Positions 62,758 to 64,000 of a stretch of DNA of 64,000 bases are shown here, piece by piece. The notes beneath the pieces are model-generated. The model was not told the origin of the DNA. It did not search any database and worked only from the letters and a program-made list of their open reading frames with translations. Source of the stretch: Verrucomicrobiales bacterium (GTDB taxonomy: Bacteria; Verrucomicrobiota; Verrucomicrobiia; Verrucomicrobiales; DEV007); contig PAAG01000014.1 in the NCBI GenBank assembly GCA_002698785.1, positions 62,001-126,000 of the forward strand, in the 5' to 3' direction. The position numbers were made by a program, and so were the translations under genes. Each line of letters opens with the position of its first letter. Position 1 is the stretch's first letter.

Positions 62758-64000
62758 ATGGACCCGAATTCACAGACGCCACCACAGGATGAAGCATCAG
62801 CCATGCCGGGTGGACCTCCCCCTGACGGCATGGAGATGGGCCCGCCACCAGAAGGTGGCGGAGAAATGGGGCCTCCGCCTTCAGATATGGATCCACGCGA
62901 GATGAGGCACTTCTGCTTCAAGATGATTCGCGAAATCACCGGACGTCTCGGTTGGAAGTACAAGCTCTGGATTCCCGGCGCGGTCCTTCTCTCTTCTGTG
63001 TATCTGCTCCCGCCCCGGTTCTTTCAATATTTTACGGAAGGTCTCGATCGACTTTCGGAAACGACTGCACTCGATTTCATCAAGATGCTGGCGATCTTCG
63101 GTATTGGCATCGCGATTTGTCAGTGGATTGCCTTGATCTTTGAAAGCATCATCGGCCAGTGGTTGCGGCTTCGTGTTAGTATCGAATTGCGACAGGACGC
63201 GGTCCAAAGCCTGAATCGCACAAGAATTGACGCTCTGGACTCGGCAAAACGTGGCGACTGGATGACTCGAATGACGGGCGATTTGTTCAACGCGGAGGAA
63301 TTCATGACGACTTCCCTCCCCGATCAGATCACGAACCTGACAATGCTGGTGGGATCAGCAGCTCTATTTTTCTGGTATAGCGGCCCGATCGCTTTTATCC
63401 CGATCCTGGGGGCATTGCTTCTCGCTTGGGTAAACATCATTGTTCAGAAGAAAATGGGCCCGAAACTCGGCTATGCCCGAATGTTGGAAGGCGGAGTCTT
63501 CCAGACGATGATCGAGACGTTCGAGGGCTTGCGTACGATACGTAGCTACGGTGGAGAGAAATTCACCTTCGGACGCATCTCAGAACAGCTCAAAGATGTC
63601 TACAAGACGGGAATGAGCATCACCAAGTCCATGGCTTGGCTCATGGGAACGAATGAGTTCGTAGGCCAGCTTATCGTAACGGGTATTCTCACCCTGGTTG
63701 CTTTTCAGGTTCGCGGAAAAGAACTCACCGCCGCGGATGCGCTAATCTACCCCTTCTACATCAATATGTTCCTGGGGGCGGCAAAAACACTCGTTGGTTC
63801 CGCTTACGATTGGAACCGTTTCTTCTTTGAAGGGGGGCGCCTTGCTTCCCTACTCTACGACAAGGACAAACAGGAATCGGATCACGAAGAGATTTTCGGA
63901 GATTTCAAAAATGAGATCAAAGAGGTGGACTCCTTTCATGTGAAGGATGCCATCATTGCCTATGGAGACAATCCTCCAGTCATTCAGAACCAGGACCTGC
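62758..64000 (+). CDS. ABC exporter permease-ATPase, 5' part (truncated by window end)
   Basis: The frame is open to the end of the window, with 414 residues visible. The first 45 residues are rich in Pro, Gly, Met and Glu (PGGPPPDGMEM, GPPPEGGGEMGPPPSDM), not resembling a C39 peptidase domain. Then come six hydrophobic spans of an ABC type I exporter transmembrane domain (GAVLLSSVYLLP, FGIGIAICQWIALIF, with coupling helix and EGLRTIRSYGGEKF). The start of the nucleotide-binding domain (AIIAYGDNPPVIQNQDL) is at the end. Walker A is not reached. It probably exports the mature peptide; the divergent location next to the cluster supports this. Confidence 0.83.
   Translation, partial: MDPNSQTPPQDEASAMPGGPPPDGMEMGPPPEGGGEMGPPPSDMDPREMRHFCFKMIREITGRLGWKYKLWIPGAVLLSSVYLLPPRFFQYFTEGLDRLSETTALDFIKMLAIFGIGIAICQWIALIFESIIGQWLRLRVSIELRQDAVQSLNRTRIDALDSAKRGDWMTRMTGDLFNAEEFMTTSLPDQITNLTMLVGSAALFFWYSGPIAFIPILGALLLAWVNIIVQKKMGPKLGYARMLEGGVFQTMIETFEGLRTIRSYGGEKFTFGRISEQLKDVYKTGMSITKSMAWLMGTNEFVGQLIVTGILTLVAFQVRGKELTAADALIYPFYINMFLGAAKTLVGSAYDWNRFFFEGGRLASLLYDKDKQESDHEEIFGDFKNEIKEVDSFHVKDAIIAYGDNPPVIQNQDL

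Overview
The window looks like a chromosomal segment of a Gram-negative, marine or polysaccharide-degrading member of the Verrucomicrobiota (Opitutae/Puniceicoccales-like); no marker gene fixes the lineage. This rests on an LptD-type outer-membrane protein, an OmpH/Skp chaperone, many lipoproteins, two secreted sulfatases, secreted SGNH and acetyl-esterase-type hydrolases, several Gfo/Idh/MocA oxidoreductases, a secreted PQQ-like propeller protein and reg_prop repeats. I saw no tRNA, rRNA, CRISPR array or insertion sequence. Genes are tightly packed: several convergent pairs are separated by only 3-10 bases, and several co-directional pairs overlap by 4 bases (ATGA or GTGA).

Region by region. 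1-5.8 kb: the 3' part of an lptD-like gene, a large coiled-coil protein built from eleven exact 30-residue repeats, and a divergent DUF4407 membrane protein. 5.9-13.6 kb: housekeeping and transport (DASS transporter, glycerate kinase, NodT-type efflux lipoprotein, YraN, RNase HII, LOG protein, DAHP synthase). 13.6-17.7 kb: SGNH hydrolase, sulfatase, MpaA-like carboxypeptidase, redoxin-like protein and a small lipoprotein. 17.8-30.2 kb: PAS histidine kinase with response regulator, LMW phosphatase-like protein, PIN-PhoH ATPase, UvrD-type helicase, threonine catabolism pair tdh-kbl, a large esterase-like protein and gltX. 30.2-46.6 kb: a helicase-nuclease fusion, NnrS, two Gfo/Idh/MocA oxidoreductases, PQQ-like protein, a second sulfatase, three tandem paralogous secreted proteins of an unfamiliar NlpC/P60-like family, a ClC transporter, a MOSC protein and OmpH. 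46.8-52.2 kb: FIST protein, a GAF/subtilase pair, an RCC1-like secreted protein and a YceI lipoprotein.

The right end holds the two most interesting systems. At 52.9-59.1 kb a TIR-domain protein overlaps by 4 bases the start of a 1587-residue protein that joins 14 reg_prop propeller repeats, one membrane span and a cytoplasmic P-loop ATPase. This looks like a transmembrane sensor-ATPase coupled to a TIR effector and is a candidate defence or stress system. At 59.3-64 kb lies a peptide (RiPP) biosynthesis cluster: an MNIO (DUF692) enzyme with an unusual C-terminal extension, a 113-residue precursor whose C-terminus is a tandem nine-residue Trp-Arg-Arg-Asn repeat with four cysteines, a radical SAM/SPASM maturase of the GrrM/triceptide type, a 55-residue basic peptide, and a divergent ABC exporter cut off by the window end. 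An MNIO and a cyclophane-type radical SAM enzyme on one Cys- and Trp-rich precursor would be an unusual combination.
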